Source: Melastoma dodecandrum (taxonomy: Eukaryota > Streptophyta > Magnoliopsida > Myrtales > Melastomataceae). From it: 64,000 nucleotides of DNA. Below the pieces are notes generated by a model. That model ran no database searches and was not told the DNA's origin. It saw only the letters and a list, made by a program, of their open reading frames with translations. Where the stretch lies: assembly GCA_029817715.1 (NCBI GenBank), contig JARUPY010000607.1, forward strand, positions 1,178,001-1,242,000. The letters run 5' to 3'. Positions 22,675 to 34,372 of this stretch are shown piece by piece. The translations under genes were made by a program, and so were the position numbers. Each line of letters opens with the position of its first letter. Position 1 is the first letter of the stretch.

Positions 22675-25600
22675 ATGCTACGGAGTCAAGGAGCTAATTT
22701 GCTTCCATTGGACCCAGAAATCGAGCGCACCTTTCGGCAAAGGTTGAGAGCACAACGAGTAGCTATGGCCGACGAGGACAACAGAAATCAGATCGCCGGA
22801 AACCTAGTCCCGATACAAGAGCGTGGAGGGAGGCCAGATGTTGATAACAGGCCGATGATGGACTTCACATCGGCCAGAACTTACGCTCACCGGTCATGCA
22901 TCGCACCACCGCCCATTGCAGCTCGTGATTACGAGATCAAGACATCGGTGATGCAGATGATTCAGAATACAGTCCAGTTCAGAGGAACACCAATGGAGGA
23001 TCCGCACGAGCATCTGAGTAAGTTTCTCAGCGTATGCGACACTTTCAGGCAGAACGGAGTGTCCCAAGATGCAGTCAGGCTGAAGCTATTCACATTCTCC
23101 CTAAAGGACAAGGCCTGGGCGTGGTTCAATTCACTCCCAGTGAATTCAATATCGACGTGGGCACAGATGGAGGAGGCTTTCTTAGATCAGTATTATCCTC
23201 CCTCGAAGATATCTCAGATGAGGAACGAGATTACCACGTTCCGACAGGACAGCGATGAAACTTTCGTGGAGGCATGGGAGCGATTCAAGAATCTGCTGAT
23301 ACAGTGCCCATATCATGATCTGCCTGGATGGAGACAGCTTGAGGCATTCTATAATGGACTCACGGACTCGTCCAGGAAGGACGTAAATTTGGCATCTGGA
23401 GGATCCTTTTTGAGGAAGTCCTATGTGGAAGGACTGGAACTCCTTGAGACGATGAGGAAGACTTGTCTGCCGAACCAGTATTCGGATCGTATGAACAGAA
23501 GGAAGCCGCAGGGCGTTTTTGAATTGGATACCTTAACCTCAATTCAAGCACAACTAGTCGCTCTCACTAAGAAATTTGAGGAAGCGAACGTTAGTTCGGT
23601 TCAGAGCAACCAGCAGGGTTGTCAGATTTGCGGAGGAGCACATCTCACAGATCAGTGCACCATGAGCATGGAGGAAGCCAACTTTGTTGGAAACCAGCGC
23701 AACAACCCGTACTCGAATACGTATAACCCAGGGTGGAGGAATCACCCGAACTTTTCTTGGAGAGCACAGGCACCTCCGCCTGGTATGTCGAGACCACCAG
23801 CACCAGCGCCTCAGTATCCGCAAGCACAAGCAGAAGCCTTGGAAAAGAAGCCGAGCCTCGAAGAGATGATGCTCAAATACATGGCGAATCAAGACGCTTT
23901 GATGAAGAACCAAGCAGCGTCGATTCGGAACCTGGAGAACCAGGTTAGCCAGCTGGCTCAGGCGGTGAATTCGAGAGCCTATGGGACTCTCCCAAGCAAT
24001 ACGGAAATCAATCCAAGGGAGCAAGCCAAAGCCGTGACTCTAAGGAACGGTCGGTCACTTGAGGCAGAGGAAGCCGAGGCTAAGAAGGAAAGCAGTGGAT
24101 CAAGTCCAGTGGAGATAACTAGTGAGGAATCTCAGACTAGCCCTTTACATTCTAACTTGAACTTGCCGCAGGACAAAGGGAAGAGAAAGATGGAGGAAGA
24201 GAGAAAGAAACCGGAAATTGACATCCTGAAGCTTCCGTTCCCACAGAGAGCCCGAAAGCAAAACGAGGATGCTAAATTCCGTAAGTTCCTCGATGTATTT
24301 AAAAAGTTACACATTAACATCCCTTTCGCAGAAGCTTTGGAGCAGATGCCTAGTTACGTCAAGTTCATGAAGGACGTACTCTCGAAGAAACGAAGGTTGG
24401 GCGATTTTGAGACAGTTAAACTTACCGTGGAGTGTAGCGCCATCCTCCAGAAAAAGATACCACCGAAGCTCAAGGACCCAGGTAGCTTCACAATCCCATG
24501 CACAATTGGAAGAGCATTCTCAGGTAAAGCTCTTTGCGACCTTGGGGCGAGCATAAATCTGATGCCCTTTTCGGTGTATAAAGAGCTAGGTTTGGGGGAG
24601 GTAAGACCTACATCCGTGTCCCTTCAGTTAGCCGATAGATCCATTACGTACCCGAAAGGGATTCTTGAGGATGTTCTTGTCAAAGTAGATAAATTTATTT
24701 TTCCGGCTGACTTTCTGGTGTTAGACTTTGAGGAGGACAAGGAGATTCCTATCATCCTTGGTCGTCCGTTTTTAGCCACAGGAAGGGCATTGATCGATGT
24801 GCAGAAGGGAGAGTTGACAATCCGTGTCAACGATCAGGAAGTCATATTCAACGTTTATAAATCTGTTAAATGGCCTTCTGAAAATTCTGATTGTTTCCGG
24901 ATGGACATTGTTGATAGGTGCACTTCCAAGTTTTCCCCTCTTGGTGATGAAGGTACCTCAGAACATGAAGGAGAGAAGACCAACCCCGATTGTGACACCC
25001 AGGAAGCCCTAGCGTTATTCACACGAAGGATTCAACAATTTGACACGCTAGAGCGGCCACTGAACCCGATGCGACCTTCAATTGAGGAACCCCCCATTTT
25101 AGAGCTCAAGCAACTCCCGGATCATCTGAGGTATGCATACCTCGAACCATCAAATACTTTACCTGTAATTATTTCTGCCAGTCTTACAGGAGAAGAGGAG
25201 GAGGAATTGCTTGAGACCCTCAAGGCACACAAGAAGGCATTGGGATGGACTATAGCGGATATTCGAGGAATCAGTCCGTCGGTGTGTATGCACAAGATTT
25301 TGCTTGAGGATGATCATAAGGTTTCAGTCGAGGCTCAGAGGCGACTCAACCCGAACATGAAGGAAGTGGTGAAGAAAGAGATCATCAAGTGGCTAGATGC
25401 AGGTATTATTTACCCGATCTCTGACAGTTCGTGGGTTAGCCCTATGCAGTGCGTCCCAAAGAAAGGAGGGATGATAGTGGTCAAGAACGAGAAGAATGAG
25501 TTGATTCCAACTCGTACGGTAACCGGGTGGAGAGTCTGCATGGATTACCGCAAATTGAACAAGGCCACCAGGAAAGACCATTTTCCTCTACCCTTTATTG

Positions 25601-27996
25601 ATCATATGCTTGATCGATTAGCGGGTAAGGATTTCTATTGCTTCTTGGACGGATACTCCGGGTACAATCAAATTTTGATTGCCCCGGAGGACCAAGAAAA
25701 GACGACGTTCACATGCCCATACGGTACCTTTGCGTTTCGCCGCATGCCGTTTGGATTGTGTAATGCACCTGCGACTTTTCAACGATGCATGATGGCCATA
25801 TTCTCTGATATGATTGAAAATGGTTTAGAGGTCTTCATGGATGATTTTTCTGTTTTTGGTGCATCGTATGCGGATTGCCTGTCGAACCTCACTAAGGTTC
25901 TAAAACGTTGTGAGGATACTAACCTAATCCTGAACTGGGAGAAATGCCAGTTTATGGTTCGTGATGGCATTGTTTTAGGTCACCGGATCTCTAGCAAGGG
26001 CATTGAAGTAGACCAGGCAAAGATAGAGACGATTGAGAAGTTACCCCCACCCTCTTCCGTGAAAGGGATTCGGAGCTTCCTCGGACATGCTGGCTTCTAC
26101 CGGAGGTTCATCAAGGACTTCTCCAAGATCACGAAGCCACTGTGCAATCTGTTGGAGAAGGATGTTCCCTTTGTATTCGATGCTGAGTGCCTTTCTGCCT
26201 TTACTGAACTTAAGAAGAGGTTAGTATCTGCTCCTATAGTCATAGCACCTGATTGGAATTTGCCCTTTGAGTTGATGTGTGATGCTAGCGACTATGCAGT
26301 AGGAGCCGCATTAGGCCAGAGGGTAGATAAGATTTTTCGGGTTATATACTATGCCAGCAGGACCTTAGATGATGCCCAGGTTAATTACACCACGACTGAG
26401 AAAGAATTGTTAGCCGTCGTGTTTGCATTTGATAAGTTTCGCAGTTATCTGGTGGGATCTAAGATAATAGTGTTTACAGATCACTCAGCGATCAAATACT
26501 TGATTGAGAAAAAGGACGCTAAGCCTAGGTTGATTCGTTGGGTGCTATTATTACAAGAATTTGACTTAGAGATCCGAGATAGGAAAGGGACTGAAAATCA
26601 GATAGCAGATCACTTGTCTAGGTTAGAATATGAAAATGTGATTCGAGACAAGGTTTGCATCAATGAGTTCTTTCCTGATGAGTGTTTGCTGTCTGTTGAT
26701 GTGAGCGTGCCTTGGTATGCTGATTTTGTAAACTTCATTGTGTCGGAATTTATTCCTGAGGATTTCGATGCACACAAGCGGAAACGGTTTCTTCATGACG
26801 TTCGTCACTACTTTTGGGACGAACCATTTCTGTTTAAAAAGTGTGCAGATCAGGTGATCAGGAGATGTGTGCCGGAATCTGAAATCATGGACATACTAGC
26901 CCATTGCCACGCATCCCCCTACGGAGGACACTTTGGAGGAGATAGAACAGCCGCTAAAGTTCTCCAGTCAGGTTTTTACTGGACGAATATTTTCAAGGAT
27001 GCTTATCAGTTTGTTCTTCATTGTGATAGGTGCCAAAGAACAAGGAACATATCACGGAGAAACGAAATGCCCCTGCAGAACATCCTCGAGGTTGAACTTT
27101 TTGATGTTTGGGGCATCGACTTCATGGGACCCTTCATCCCATCGAACGGTAACAAGTACATCCTCGTAGCAGTAGATTACGTTTCCAAGTGGGTGGAAGC
27201 AATTGCTTCCCCCACTAATGAGGCTAAAGTGGTTGTCAAGTTTGTGCAGAAACAGATTTTCACTAGGTTCGGTGTTCCGCGTGCTATCATTAGTGACGAG
27301 GGTACACACTTCATCAATCGTCAGTTTAATGCACTGTTAAGCAAATATGGCGTGAAGCACAAGGTGGCCACGGCGTATCACCCACAGACCAGCGAACAGG
27401 CGGAAGTTTCCAACCGTGAAGTGAAGCGCATCCTTGAAAAATCGGTAAGTACAACACTAAAGGATTGGTCGTTAAAACTTGACGATGCTTTGTGGGCGTA
27501 CAGGACAGCGTACAAAGCACCGATCGGGATGTCCCCATACCGACTCGTCTTTGGAAAGACTTGTCACCTCCCAGTGGAACTCGAGCACAAGACATACTGG
27601 GCACTAAAGCACCTAAATTTCGACGCAACCCGATCAGGTGAGGCTCGCCTTTTGCAGATGAACGAGTTGGAGGAGCTTCGTCATCGGGCATACGAGAATG
27701 CATCTATCTACAAGGAGAAGACGAAAAAATGGCATGATAGTCGCATCCTCAACAGGTCATTTGTGCCAGGTGAGTATGTATTACTTTTCAACTCACGTTT
27801 GCGGTTATTTCCAAGCAAATTGAAGTCGAGATGGTCCGGACCGTTCAAAGTGGTCAGAACGTTTCCTCATGGCACTGTAGAGTTGCAGTCGAATGATTCG
27901 GAGACCACGTTCAAGGTCAACGGCCAACGCCTCAAACACTATCATGGAGAGCCATTTGAGCGAGGAACTACATCCACGCGACTCCAAGACGCATAA
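22675..27996 (+). CDS. Athila gag-pol polyprotein, uninterrupted, 1773 residues
   Basis: One open reading encodes all enzymes for copying and integrating the element. In order: gag (about residues 100-230, with AWAWFNSLP and RNEITTFRQ), a zinc knuckle C316-x2-C319-x3-H323-x4-C328, and an aspartic protease with D622 in LCDLGAS. Reverse transcriptase follows (VCMDYRKLN, then FMDD with Asp1056 and Asp1057), then RNase H ([25 protein letters not shown]), the integrase zinc-binding HHCC region (about 1405-1455) and the integrase core. The integrase triad is Asp1482, Asp1541 and Glu1577, with the normal 35-residue spacing between the last two. No frameshift or stop is present over 5.3 kb. There is no chromodomain. 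Gag and pol share one frame, so the balance of products must come from processing or another route. It could be functional. Confidence 0.95.
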   Translation: MLRSQGANLLPLDPEIERTFRQRLRAQRVAMADEDNRNQIAGNLVPIQERGGRPDVDNRPMMDFTSARTYAHRSCIAPPPIAARDYEIKTSVMQMIQNTVQFRGTPMEDPHEHLSKFLSVCDTFRQNGVSQDAVRLKLFTFSLKDKAWAWFNSLPVNSISTWAQMEEAFLDQYYPPSKISQMRNEITTFRQDSDETFVEAWERFKNLLIQCPYHDLPGWRQLEAFYNGLTDSSRKDVNLASGGSFLRKSYVEGLELLETMRKTCLPNQYSDRMNRRKPQGVFELDTLTSIQAQLVALTKKFEEANVSSVQSNQQGCQICGGAHLTDQCTMSMEEANFVGNQRNNPYSNTYNPGWRNHPNFSWRAQAPPPGMSRPPAPAPQYPQAQAEALEKKPSLEEMMLKYMANQDALMKNQAASIRNLENQVSQLAQAVNSRAYGTLPSNTEINPREQAKAVTLRNGRSLEAEEAEAKKESSGSSPVEITSEESQTSPLHSNLNLPQDKGKRKMEEERKKPEIDILKLPFPQRARKQNEDAKFRKFLDVFKKLHINIPFAEALEQMPSYVKFMKDVLSKKRRLGDFETVKLTVECSAILQKKIPPKLKDPGSFTIPCTIGRAFSGKALCDLGASINLMPFSVYKELGLGEVRPTSVSLQLADRSITYPKGILEDVLVKVDKFIFPADFLVLDFEEDKEIPIILGRPFLATGRALIDVQKGELTIRVNDQEVIFNVYKSVKWPSENSDCFRMDIVDRCTSKFSPLGDEGTSEHEGEKTNPDCDTQEALALFTRRIQQFDTLERPLNPMRPSIEEPPILELKQLPDHLRYAYLEPSNTLPVIISASLTGEEEEELLETLKAHKKALGWTIADIRGISPSVCMHKILLEDDHKVSVEAQRRLNPNMKEVVKKEIIKWLDAGIIYPISDSSWVSPMQCVPKKGGMIVVKNEKNELIPTRTVTGWRVCMDYRKLNKATRKDHFPLPFIDHMLDRLAGKDFYCFLDGYSGYNQILIAPEDQEKTTFTCPYGTFAFRRMPFGLCNAPATFQRCMMAIFSDMIENGLEVFMDDFSVFGASYADCLSNLTKVLKRCEDTNLILNWEKCQFMVRDGIVLGHRISSKGIEVDQAKIETIEKLPPPSSVKGIRSFLGHAGFYRRFIKDFSKITKPLCNLLEKDVPFVFDAECLSAFTELKKRLVSAPIVIAPDWNLPFELMCDASDYAVGAALGQRVDKIFRVIYYASRTLDDAQVNYTTTEKELLAVVFAFDKFRSYLVGSKIIVFTDHSAIKYLIEKKDAKPRLIRWVLLLQEFDLEIRDRKGTENQIADHLSRLEYENVIRDKVCINEFFPDECLLSVDVSVPWYADFVNFIVSEFIPEDFDAHKRKRFLHDVRHYFWDEPFLFKKCADQVIRRCVPESEIMDILAHCHASPYGGHFGGDRTAAKVLQSGFYWTNIFKDAYQFVLHCDRCQRTRNISRRNEMPLQNILEVELFDVWGIDFMGPFIPSNGNKYILVAVDYVSKWVEAIASPTNEAKVVVKFVQKQIFTRFGVPRAIISDEGTHFINRQFNALLSKYGVKHKVATAYHPQTSEQAEVSNREVKRILEKSVSTTLKDWSLKLDDALWAYRTAYKAPIGMSPYRLVFGKTCHLPVELEHKTYWALKHLNFDATRSGEARLLQMNELEELRHRAYENASIYKEKTKKWHDSRILNRSFVPGEYVLLFNSRLRLFPSKLKSRWSGPFKVVRTFPHGTVELQSNDSETTFKVNGQRLKHYHGEPFERGTTSTRLQDA

Positions 27997-28181
27997 AATC
28001 GTGCGAAAGTCGAGCCATCGACTCTAAACCAGGGCGCTTCTTGGGAGGCAACCCAAGTCGTTTCATTTTATTCCTGATAATTAGTTATTTTTAATCGTTT
28101 ATTTGTTTTTGTTAGTAGATCAAGAAGCATGTCCATGAAAAAGACGGAGAAAGAAAATGAGGTAGCATCCACAGTAAGATC
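27997..28181. other. Spacer between gag-pol and palindrome array
   Basis: Short non-coding stretch after the gag-pol stop leading into the palindrome-rich block. Nothing else is seen. Confidence 0.4.
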
Positions 28182-28542
28182 CGCAGCTGCGGAGAAGTAG
28201 ATCGCAGCTGCGGAGGAACGAAGGCAGTAAGTTTCGCAGCTGCGAGAACATCTATCGCAGCTGCGGAAGACGTATACACAGTCGACCCTCAGAGAGTCTC
28301 GCAGCTGCGAAGGAAATTCTCGCAGCTGCGAGAGACGTGTAAACTGCGATCCTCAGAGAGTCTCGCAGCTGCGAAGGAAATTCTCGCAGCTGCGAGAGAC
28401 GTGTAACCTGCGATCCTCAGAGAGTCTCGCAGCTGCGGATGAATGTCTCGCAGCTGCGAGAGGACGAAATTTCGGACAGATTAAAAGGGGGCGAACCTAA
28501 ACCCTAACTTATTTTTCCCCACTCTCTCAGGGCGCAGCTGCG
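28182..28542. repeat. Five paired-palindrome modules plus one single copy, 3' of gag-pol
   Basis: CGCAGCTGCG occurs perfectly eleven times. Ten form five pairs: 28182/28203, 28235/28256, 28300/28321, 28364/28385 and 28428/28449 (starts). Each spacer is exactly 11 bp, although its sequence varies (for example AAGGAAATTCT, AGAACATCTAT, GATGAATGTCT). The last three modules repeat every 64 bp. The eleventh copy (28533-28542) stands alone, about 250 bp before the next ORF. These match the LTR modules. Confidence 0.92.
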
Positions 28543-28796
28543 ACGCAACCCTCATCTCCACATCGCCGGCTACTCCACATCTCCATCCGCTGCAGATCCG
28601 CTCTCCGGTGCCACCCGCCAACCACCCAACCAACCTCGCCGCCCCCTTCATGCCGATTGGTCGACCACACTCTCCCATCGCGGCGATAATCAGGAAAGTT
28701 CCCCATCCCTTAGTCCTATTGGTGATTTGTGTGCGGCTACGTCGTTGTTCACCCGGAGATTTAGTTGTCTTAATCCTTAGAATAGTGTGATTAGCG

Positions 28797-29954
28797 ATGA
28801 CACCTAAGCAACGCACTACGACCGGTGCCTCTAGTTCTAGGCAAAGGAGAGGAAAGGAAACGGCAGGGAGGGATAAGGCCGTTGTGAATGAATCGTCGGC
28901 GGCGTACCAACGGTCCATGAAAAGACCGCTGATCGCTGAGCGGGTATTCGATACCACGCATCCCGATTTGATTGAATACCGGGCGCGTTTAGAACGTCTG
29001 GGGTGGCTTCGCTTTAGTACAGCGATAAAACGGGGCGTTGTCCCGGTAGTCAGGGAGTTCTATGCAAACGTGCATACCCTGGACAGGGATAGGTAGAGTA
29101 TTCGAGTTCGGGACAAGGAGGTTAAGTTTGATGCATCAGTGATTTCCACATTTTATGGCCTCCCTGTTTACAACACTGAGGCATATCTCGATTATATTAA
29201 TAATCGTTTTGATAGTAACGCAGTTATTGCGAGAATTGCTAAGCCAGGATCCCAATGGAAATTGACAAGAAGCCAGAACCCCCTCAGACTCCACGGCAGC
29301 AATTTGACCACCGAAGCACGCATGTGGGCCCTATTTGTAGCCTCCCGGCTCATCCCCAGCAAAAACACGAGCGAGATCACCAGGGATCGAGCGGCGCTCA
29401 TCTACTGTATCATGGAGGAGATGCCTATTGATTTGGGCAGGCTGCTGAATTGGATGATCCACCGCTGTTTGGACGACGCACGAGGTTTGTGGTTCCCTTG
29501 TCTTATTTCTGAATTATGTATCAAAGCAGGTGTGCAGTTTGACAGGACGGAGGAGCTTTGTCCCCCGGGCCAGCCTCTAGACCAGCAATCGCTGGACAAG
29601 ATTAGCGCAAGGCAGGGAGGCGCCTCCTCTCGTCCTCGTCCAGCCGCTGCGAGCACTATGCCCTCCGAGCAAGAACGGTGGGCCCAGATGCAGGAGTTCA
29701 TGCAGCAAACCAGGGACGCTCAGCAGCAAACCAGAGCCTTCCAGCAGTACACCATGGAATTCATCCGACATCAGATGGAGTACAATCGTCAGGCCACGCC
29801 ATCCTTTGGAGTAGACTTCAACGCGTTGCATCAACCAGTCTACCACCCACCGGGATGGGATCGACCCATGGGATGGAGTGATGCTGCTATGGAAGATGCA
29901 GAAACCAGCTCGACGGAGGATGAAGATGTTGACTCCGACTCGGAGTCCGATTAG
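28797..29954 (+). pseudogene. Athila downstream ORF, 'putative plant transposon protein' type, one internal stop
   Basis: A single frame runs from the ATG at 28797 to the stop at 29954 and is broken only by a TAG at 29094-29096. The part around the break resembles the plant transposon-associated domain often found next to Athila pol, with a VVPVVREFYAN stretch before the stop and STFYGLPVYN after it. The tail has a glutamine-rich stretch (QQTRDAQQQTRAFQQ) and a very acidic C-terminus. The function of this domain is unknown. The C-terminal part alone could be translated from a downstream ATG (29139 onward frame, 271 codons). I treat the ORF as interrupted; one base change or suppression would make it continuous. 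Confidence 0.7.
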
Positions 29955-31090
29955 CCTGCCATCAGGGAGAGGATCCTGAGTTCAACCGGATATGTGCCAG
30001 GTTGTATCTCTCTCATCTTTACTTTCATCTATCTCATGCACTGTTGGAGATACAGTCTGCCACGAGGTCGTGTCGGGATTTAGGTTTGGGGGTGTTGATG
30101 TTATCCTTTATGATATGATTGCCATTGCTTGTTATTTCTGTCAGCTTGATCATGCTTCTGAGTCTATCTTTCATTTTGTTTTTGTTATTTTCTTTGAGTC
30201 GATGCCCCTCAGTTAGACTTTAGGATTTCGAATTAGAAGAGTCGGATTCTAGGAGGATGATTAGGGTCGCACATTTAAGGCAGAGGAGGAATTAGTTCTA
30301 GCAAGCATGCCTAATTTCTTGAAAAAATAGTATATGTTGTTCCTGATAGGAAGCTAACTAAGCAGCGTCAGCTCTACAGTCTCTTTAAAAGCATAGTCAT
30401 TAAGGAAAAGTATAGGCACTCGACTCATCCTTTGGAGACGAAATTCAGGTTAAAATGTGAAAGAGAAAAAGAGCAAGAAAAGAAAACGGTTGTCAAGGTT
30501 ATGAGCACCACTATTCAAGCTAGAAAAGAGTAAAAAGTAAAAGAGAAAAAAAAAAATTGATTTTGAGCTTGAATATGTGCTTGTGGTGTGAGTCTTCCTT
30601 GCGGCTCGAGTTCTCGTCCGAGGGGTGCTTTATCACCTAGTGCCTTGGTCCGTTTGGACCGGGAGTCACTGACTGAGAACTTGTTACACGAGCGTTTGCG
30701 GGAATTGATGAGCATTTAGAGTCGTGTAACTAAATGAAAAGAGAAAAATGAGATGAAAAGAAAGACCTCGAATTAGTTGAGAAGGTGAGGAGAGTTGAGT
30801 CTAGAAAAGTACTTGATGGCTATGAAAGATTTGAGAATGTGGGGTTGACAACGCGAGGTGTGCAAATTGAGGGAACAAGTTTTATAAGAACTACAAAACC
30901 CGTGCGTGCTAGCCTTGAACGAAGTCCACCTCTAAAATAGGTGTGCGGCCTTAGCTGAGAGTCGTTAACGACAATTCAAGTTCGGAAGACTTGGGTGAGA
31001 CTGGGGAGTATAAATTATGATTCATTTATTTTGTTTGGTTACATTTTCGTTTTATTTTGGTTTTGTTTTGCTCGAGGACTAGCAAAAGAT
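29955..31090. other. Athila 3' non-coding internal region
   Basis: Non-coding sequence between the second ORF and the polypurine tract. It contains a duplicate of the polypurine tract at 30082 and purine-rich tracts (30440-30560, 30730-30770). No ORF is recognisable. Confidence 0.5.
30082..30098 (+). other. Internal copy of the polypurine tract
   Basis: AGGTTTGGGGGTG is identical over 13 bases to the tract next to the 3' LTR (31091-31103) and is likewise followed by a TGAT-containing stretch (TTGATG). It lies about 1 kb upstream. It could act as a second plus-strand primer or be a remnant of a rearranged end. Confidence 0.55.
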
Positions 31091-31103
31091 AGGTTTGGGG
31101 GTG
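31091..31103 (+). other. Polypurine tract of the Athila element
   Basis: AGGTTTGGGGGTG immediately precedes the TGATAAC start of the 3' LTR, the position required for the plus-strand primer. Confidence 0.75.
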
Positions 31104-32440
31104 TGATAACTTTACGAAAGTAGAGTTATATGATCACATTTGTGCCTTGATTTGAGTTAGTTCCGTCGTTTTAAGTGTTTAGATTGGTTGTTTCAAGCTG
31201 AATTGTGTTACCTCACGTTCGTTATTGTTCGTGTAGGGAATTGAAGATGAAACGAGGAACAACGAAGAGAGGAAGGAAGAGTTGTGAGAAGGAAGCGAGG
31301 AGTGCAACCACAGAGACCTTCGCAGCTGCGTCGAGACTCTCCGCAGCTGCGGGCAAGAGGAAGTTCGCAACCACAGAGACTTTCGCAGCTGCGGAAGATT
31401 TCCTCGCAGCTGCGGAGAAGCCAAAGGGAGCAACCTCAGAGACTTCCGCAGCTGCGGAAGATTTCCTCACAGCTGCGAAGAACCAGAAGATTTCCTCCCC
31501 TCCGAATTCCTAGATTTTCTCTTTATTTCTATTTAGGTCCTTTAGATTATTCCCTAGTATAAATACTCAAACTTAAGGTTTACTAGGGTTGAAGATAGAG
31601 TGGTGGGAATTGGTTTTTCTTTGACAGCGAAAAGCTCGTGACAGGAGATTGGTGCCGGCGCAGAATTGCAAATTCTTTTCCTTTTGCTTTTAGATTTCAA
31701 TTATGCTTTCATCTTTGATTTGGCTTTCGTGTTGCATCGCTATGAACTAATTTCTTTGTTCTAGGACGACGATGGAACCTCGTGTTCTTTTGTAATTGTT
31801 GAACCTTTCTTATTATGAATTGAATTTCCGTTGGTTGTTTATCCAATCCCGTGTTTAATGCGTATTAGCAGCCTGATCAACTGTTGATATTGATTCGATC
31901 ACCTAGGGAGACTCGAGAGGGTAGTCTGGGTCAGATCGGGATTAGGATAACCTAAGGAACCTTCGAGTCGAGAGACCGGGTTTTAGTGTGAGAGTAGAAA
32001 TACCGTGCACCTTGGGTAATCAAAGTAGGGTTAAATCGTAAAGGGCCTCCACTAGTTCTTTGCCTAGACATAGAGTAGAGAATTTGATACATGGGGGTAC
32101 GTTCCCGGATATCCGAGAGGGTTATGGGGAGAGATTAGCGGCCTACAGTTAACAACCGATGAAATTCAATAGTAATAAGAAGAGGGGATATGAGAGCATA
32201 AGTCATGAGGGGAAATCAGTAGTCCTAGATCTTGCATTTTTATTGGTAATTCGATTCACTTTGCTGTTAGTTTAACTTCTCATCACTTAATTTGTTCACT
32301 TGACCTTGAATTTGGTTATCGAATTTGACGTTACAAGACCTAATTGATACTGATTCTCTGTGGGATCGACCCTTGCTTGCCCTTACTGCTTAGTTTGTGT
32401 GAACGATGATTTATTTTTGTTGCGTTGACGACGCGCACCA
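31104..32440 (+). repeat. 3' LTR of the Athila element (1337 bp)
   Basis: It starts TGATAAC and ends GACGCGCACCA, followed by the GAGTG duplication. It matches the 5' LTR except for scattered single changes, the missing 348-bp block and an inverted 11-bp spacer. Confidence 0.93.
31321..31477. repeat. Three paired-palindrome modules in the 3' LTR
   Basis: Pairs start at 31321/31342, 31384/31405 and 31447/31468, each with an 11-bp spacer. The modules repeat at exactly 63 bp (three times the 21-bp pair spacing). Only the last palindrome (CACAGCTGCG) is imperfect. The spacer of the first pair (31331-31341, TCGAGACTCTC) is the reverse complement of that in the 5' LTR. Confidence 0.9.
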
Positions 32441-32445
32441 GAGTG

Positions 32446-33761
32446 TAAGTGTCGCACGGAGTTATGAGCGGTCGTTCGACGGCACACCTTTATGGGTCGT
32501 TGTGAAGAAGTAATAGGTATAAAGAACGGAAATAAACTGAATAGAATTTGAAAGTGTTAAAAGAATTTATTCGTGTTTGAGGGGGAAAAAGGAATACGAA
32601 CTTTCTTGTCTTTTCTTGTTTGCATTATAGAATGTTGTCTAATTAATGATTAGTAGGTAACTTAATACAAGTATAGGTTAGTCACACTGGGAATTAATAG
32701 GGAGCGTAGCTAGTAGTTGTTTGTTGATAATCATAATCTGATAATGTGGGTGTGTCGATCGGATTTAGCCGCCCCAATCCGACCGAACAATTTTGATGGC
32801 TGAATCGTATCGGGGGGTATGTATGAACTTTTGAAACAGTGTAAAAGCTGTTAATGGATTTGATTGGTGCAGGTCCCTAAAGATTGGTATGGACAAGCAA
32901 GCAAGCTGGAACGGGAAGGAAGAAGATCTAGATCTAGTTGAAAAGGTAAGTGATGATGCTTACTAATTGCACATGAATGGAAATTTATTTAGCCGAATTG
33001 AATGATTACGTAAGGATAAAACTTTGTTGAGTGCCATTGTTGGATATCTGATGCTAATAGCTTGCCTCATTTATACCCGCAACACCTCCAAATAATGGAA
33101 AGCATTTGCTAATAGATATCAATCAGCCCAAAATGGAGTAAGTGTTTGGGGGAATTTGAGGCCATCGTTTCTCGTATTGTGGGTGGGAAATGGGTTGAAG
33201 CCTAACCTTGGGCTCCACGCTCTCCTCAAAAGAGAAATTCCATGGGAAATGGAGAAAAGAAAAGGGTAAAATTTAACAGGGGAGGATACATATAACTTAC
33301 TACTCATCCTCTCTCTTCTCTCGGCTAACATCTTTTTTTTTTTTTGCTTTTTAGTTTCCATCAAGAGGCATTTATCCGTGGAAATATTCCCCGTAATTTT
33401 AATTATGATTATTCGTAAACCAATCCATACTTTATGTCCAAGTAAGAAAGAAAAGTTTAGGGTAGTTGTTTTGTGTGTGGAGGGGAGGAGGATAGTCAGT
33501 CCCTTTTAACGAGTTTGGACGCGAGGCGGAGGGAACATTTAATACGTTTCTTGACTCTCTGTCAGGACCATCACGACGTGGCATATTGCTGTCGGTCCAA
33601 ATACGTGGCTCCTTGTCATTGGCTCCTTCCTTATCCTTTCATAAATATGAAAATCTCGTGTCGTGGCGAGGACACCGCATCACGTTCTATCCAAAAATCC
33701 AACACCCCCACTCATCTCACCTTTGATTTGATCAATAGCATCCATCTGCCGACACCCCAAA
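32446..33761. other. Intergenic between Athila insertion and PLD region
   Basis: AT-rich. A short reading at about 32890-32945 starts with ATG and ends at a good donor (AAAAGGTAAGTG), but it encodes only about 19 residues with no recognisable family. The stretch at about 33590-33760 has promoter-like features (ATAAATAT near 33640) ahead of a short ORF. Nothing else is recognised. Confidence 0.35.
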
Positions 33762-33938
33762 ATGGATCTGGCTGGTGGAGTGGAACTCGAGAGCTTGTTT
33801 GTCAACTCCTCCAATTATTCAGTAAAGAAAGAATACGTGGCACTTCTTTTGTTCATATTCACCTGTTCGCCTAATTCAAATAAAGCTAAGCAACCCCCCC
33901 CCCCCCCCCCCCCCCTCCCTACAATTATGTTATATTGA
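33762..33938 (+). CDS. Short ORF with one hydrophobic segment, interrupted by a poly-C tract
   Basis: A 58-codon reading begins MDLAGGVELESLFVNSSNYS and runs into a hydrophobic stretch (YVALLLFIFTC), then into polyproline encoded by 22 consecutive C at 33894-33915. The start region looks like the first exon of a membrane protein behind a promoter. I do not recognise the family and see no downstream exons. It may be a gene relic or chance. The C-run length is easily mis-sequenced, so the frame after it is unsafe. Confidence 0.25.
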   Translation: MDLAGGVELESLFVNSSNYSVKKEYVALLLFIFTCSPNSNKAKQPPPPPPPLPTIMLY

Positions 33939-34336
33939 CTTAACTGGTACTGAATTGGGATAAAACGCCGAGAATTATTAATAACGTAGAAAATAAACAA
34001 GGTAAGGATGCCTTTGATATGAAAAATTGTTTGCATCTTAATGTTGGAGTGATATCACATGGGAATTTGTCTAAACTACAAGCGTGCTTGCCATGTGATT
34101 CGCATCGGAGGTTAAAACTTAATACGTGTGATCAAAATGGATAAGTGTTGGGTGTATTTTTGTGGACGTGGTAAGACAGACATTTATTAAATTATTTTTG
34201 ACTTTTAAGATTTTGTGTTTGAATATGATAAATTTTTATAAATAAAAAATGCTGAGAATATCCCATCCCTTTCTTCATCAGCTTCCCTTCCCATAGCTTT
34301 TACTTTTGCTGTTGCTCTCTGCTTTTGCAAGAACTT
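33939..34336. other. Promoter side of the PLD gene
   Basis: AT-rich sequence leading to the PLD 5' leader. No motif beyond general AT-richness can be called. Confidence 0.4.
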
Positions 34337-34372
34337 GAAGAAGAAGAAGAAGAAGAAGAAGAAGAAGAAGAA
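34337..34372 (+). repeat. (GAA)12 microsatellite ending in the PLD start codon
   Basis: Twelve GAA units sit in the 5' leader and their last A is the A of the ATG at 34372. Length changes would alter the leader but not the protein. Confidence 0.9.

Larger units (their letters stand above)
20886..32440 (+). mobile_element. Athila-lineage Ty3 LTR retrotransposon, 11.56 kb, with target duplication
   Basis: Two long direct repeats (20886-22561 and 31104-32440), both starting TGATAAC and ending CA, flank a tRNA-Asp-type primer site, one long gag-pol reading, a second ORF and a polypurine tract. The 5-bp target duplication GAGTG is present on both sides (20881-20885 and 32441-32445), showing one insertion event. 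Domain order gag, protease, RT, RNase H, integrase, with no chromodomain and with a separate downstream ORF, fits the Athila branch. Apart from one 348-bp block, one small inversion and scattered substitutions, the LTRs are nearly identical, so the insertion is young. Confidence 0.93.

Noticed and set aside
23554..24024. Long minus-strand ORFs inside the Athila gag-pol
   Set aside because: They are shadows of the dense coding strand and show no domain.
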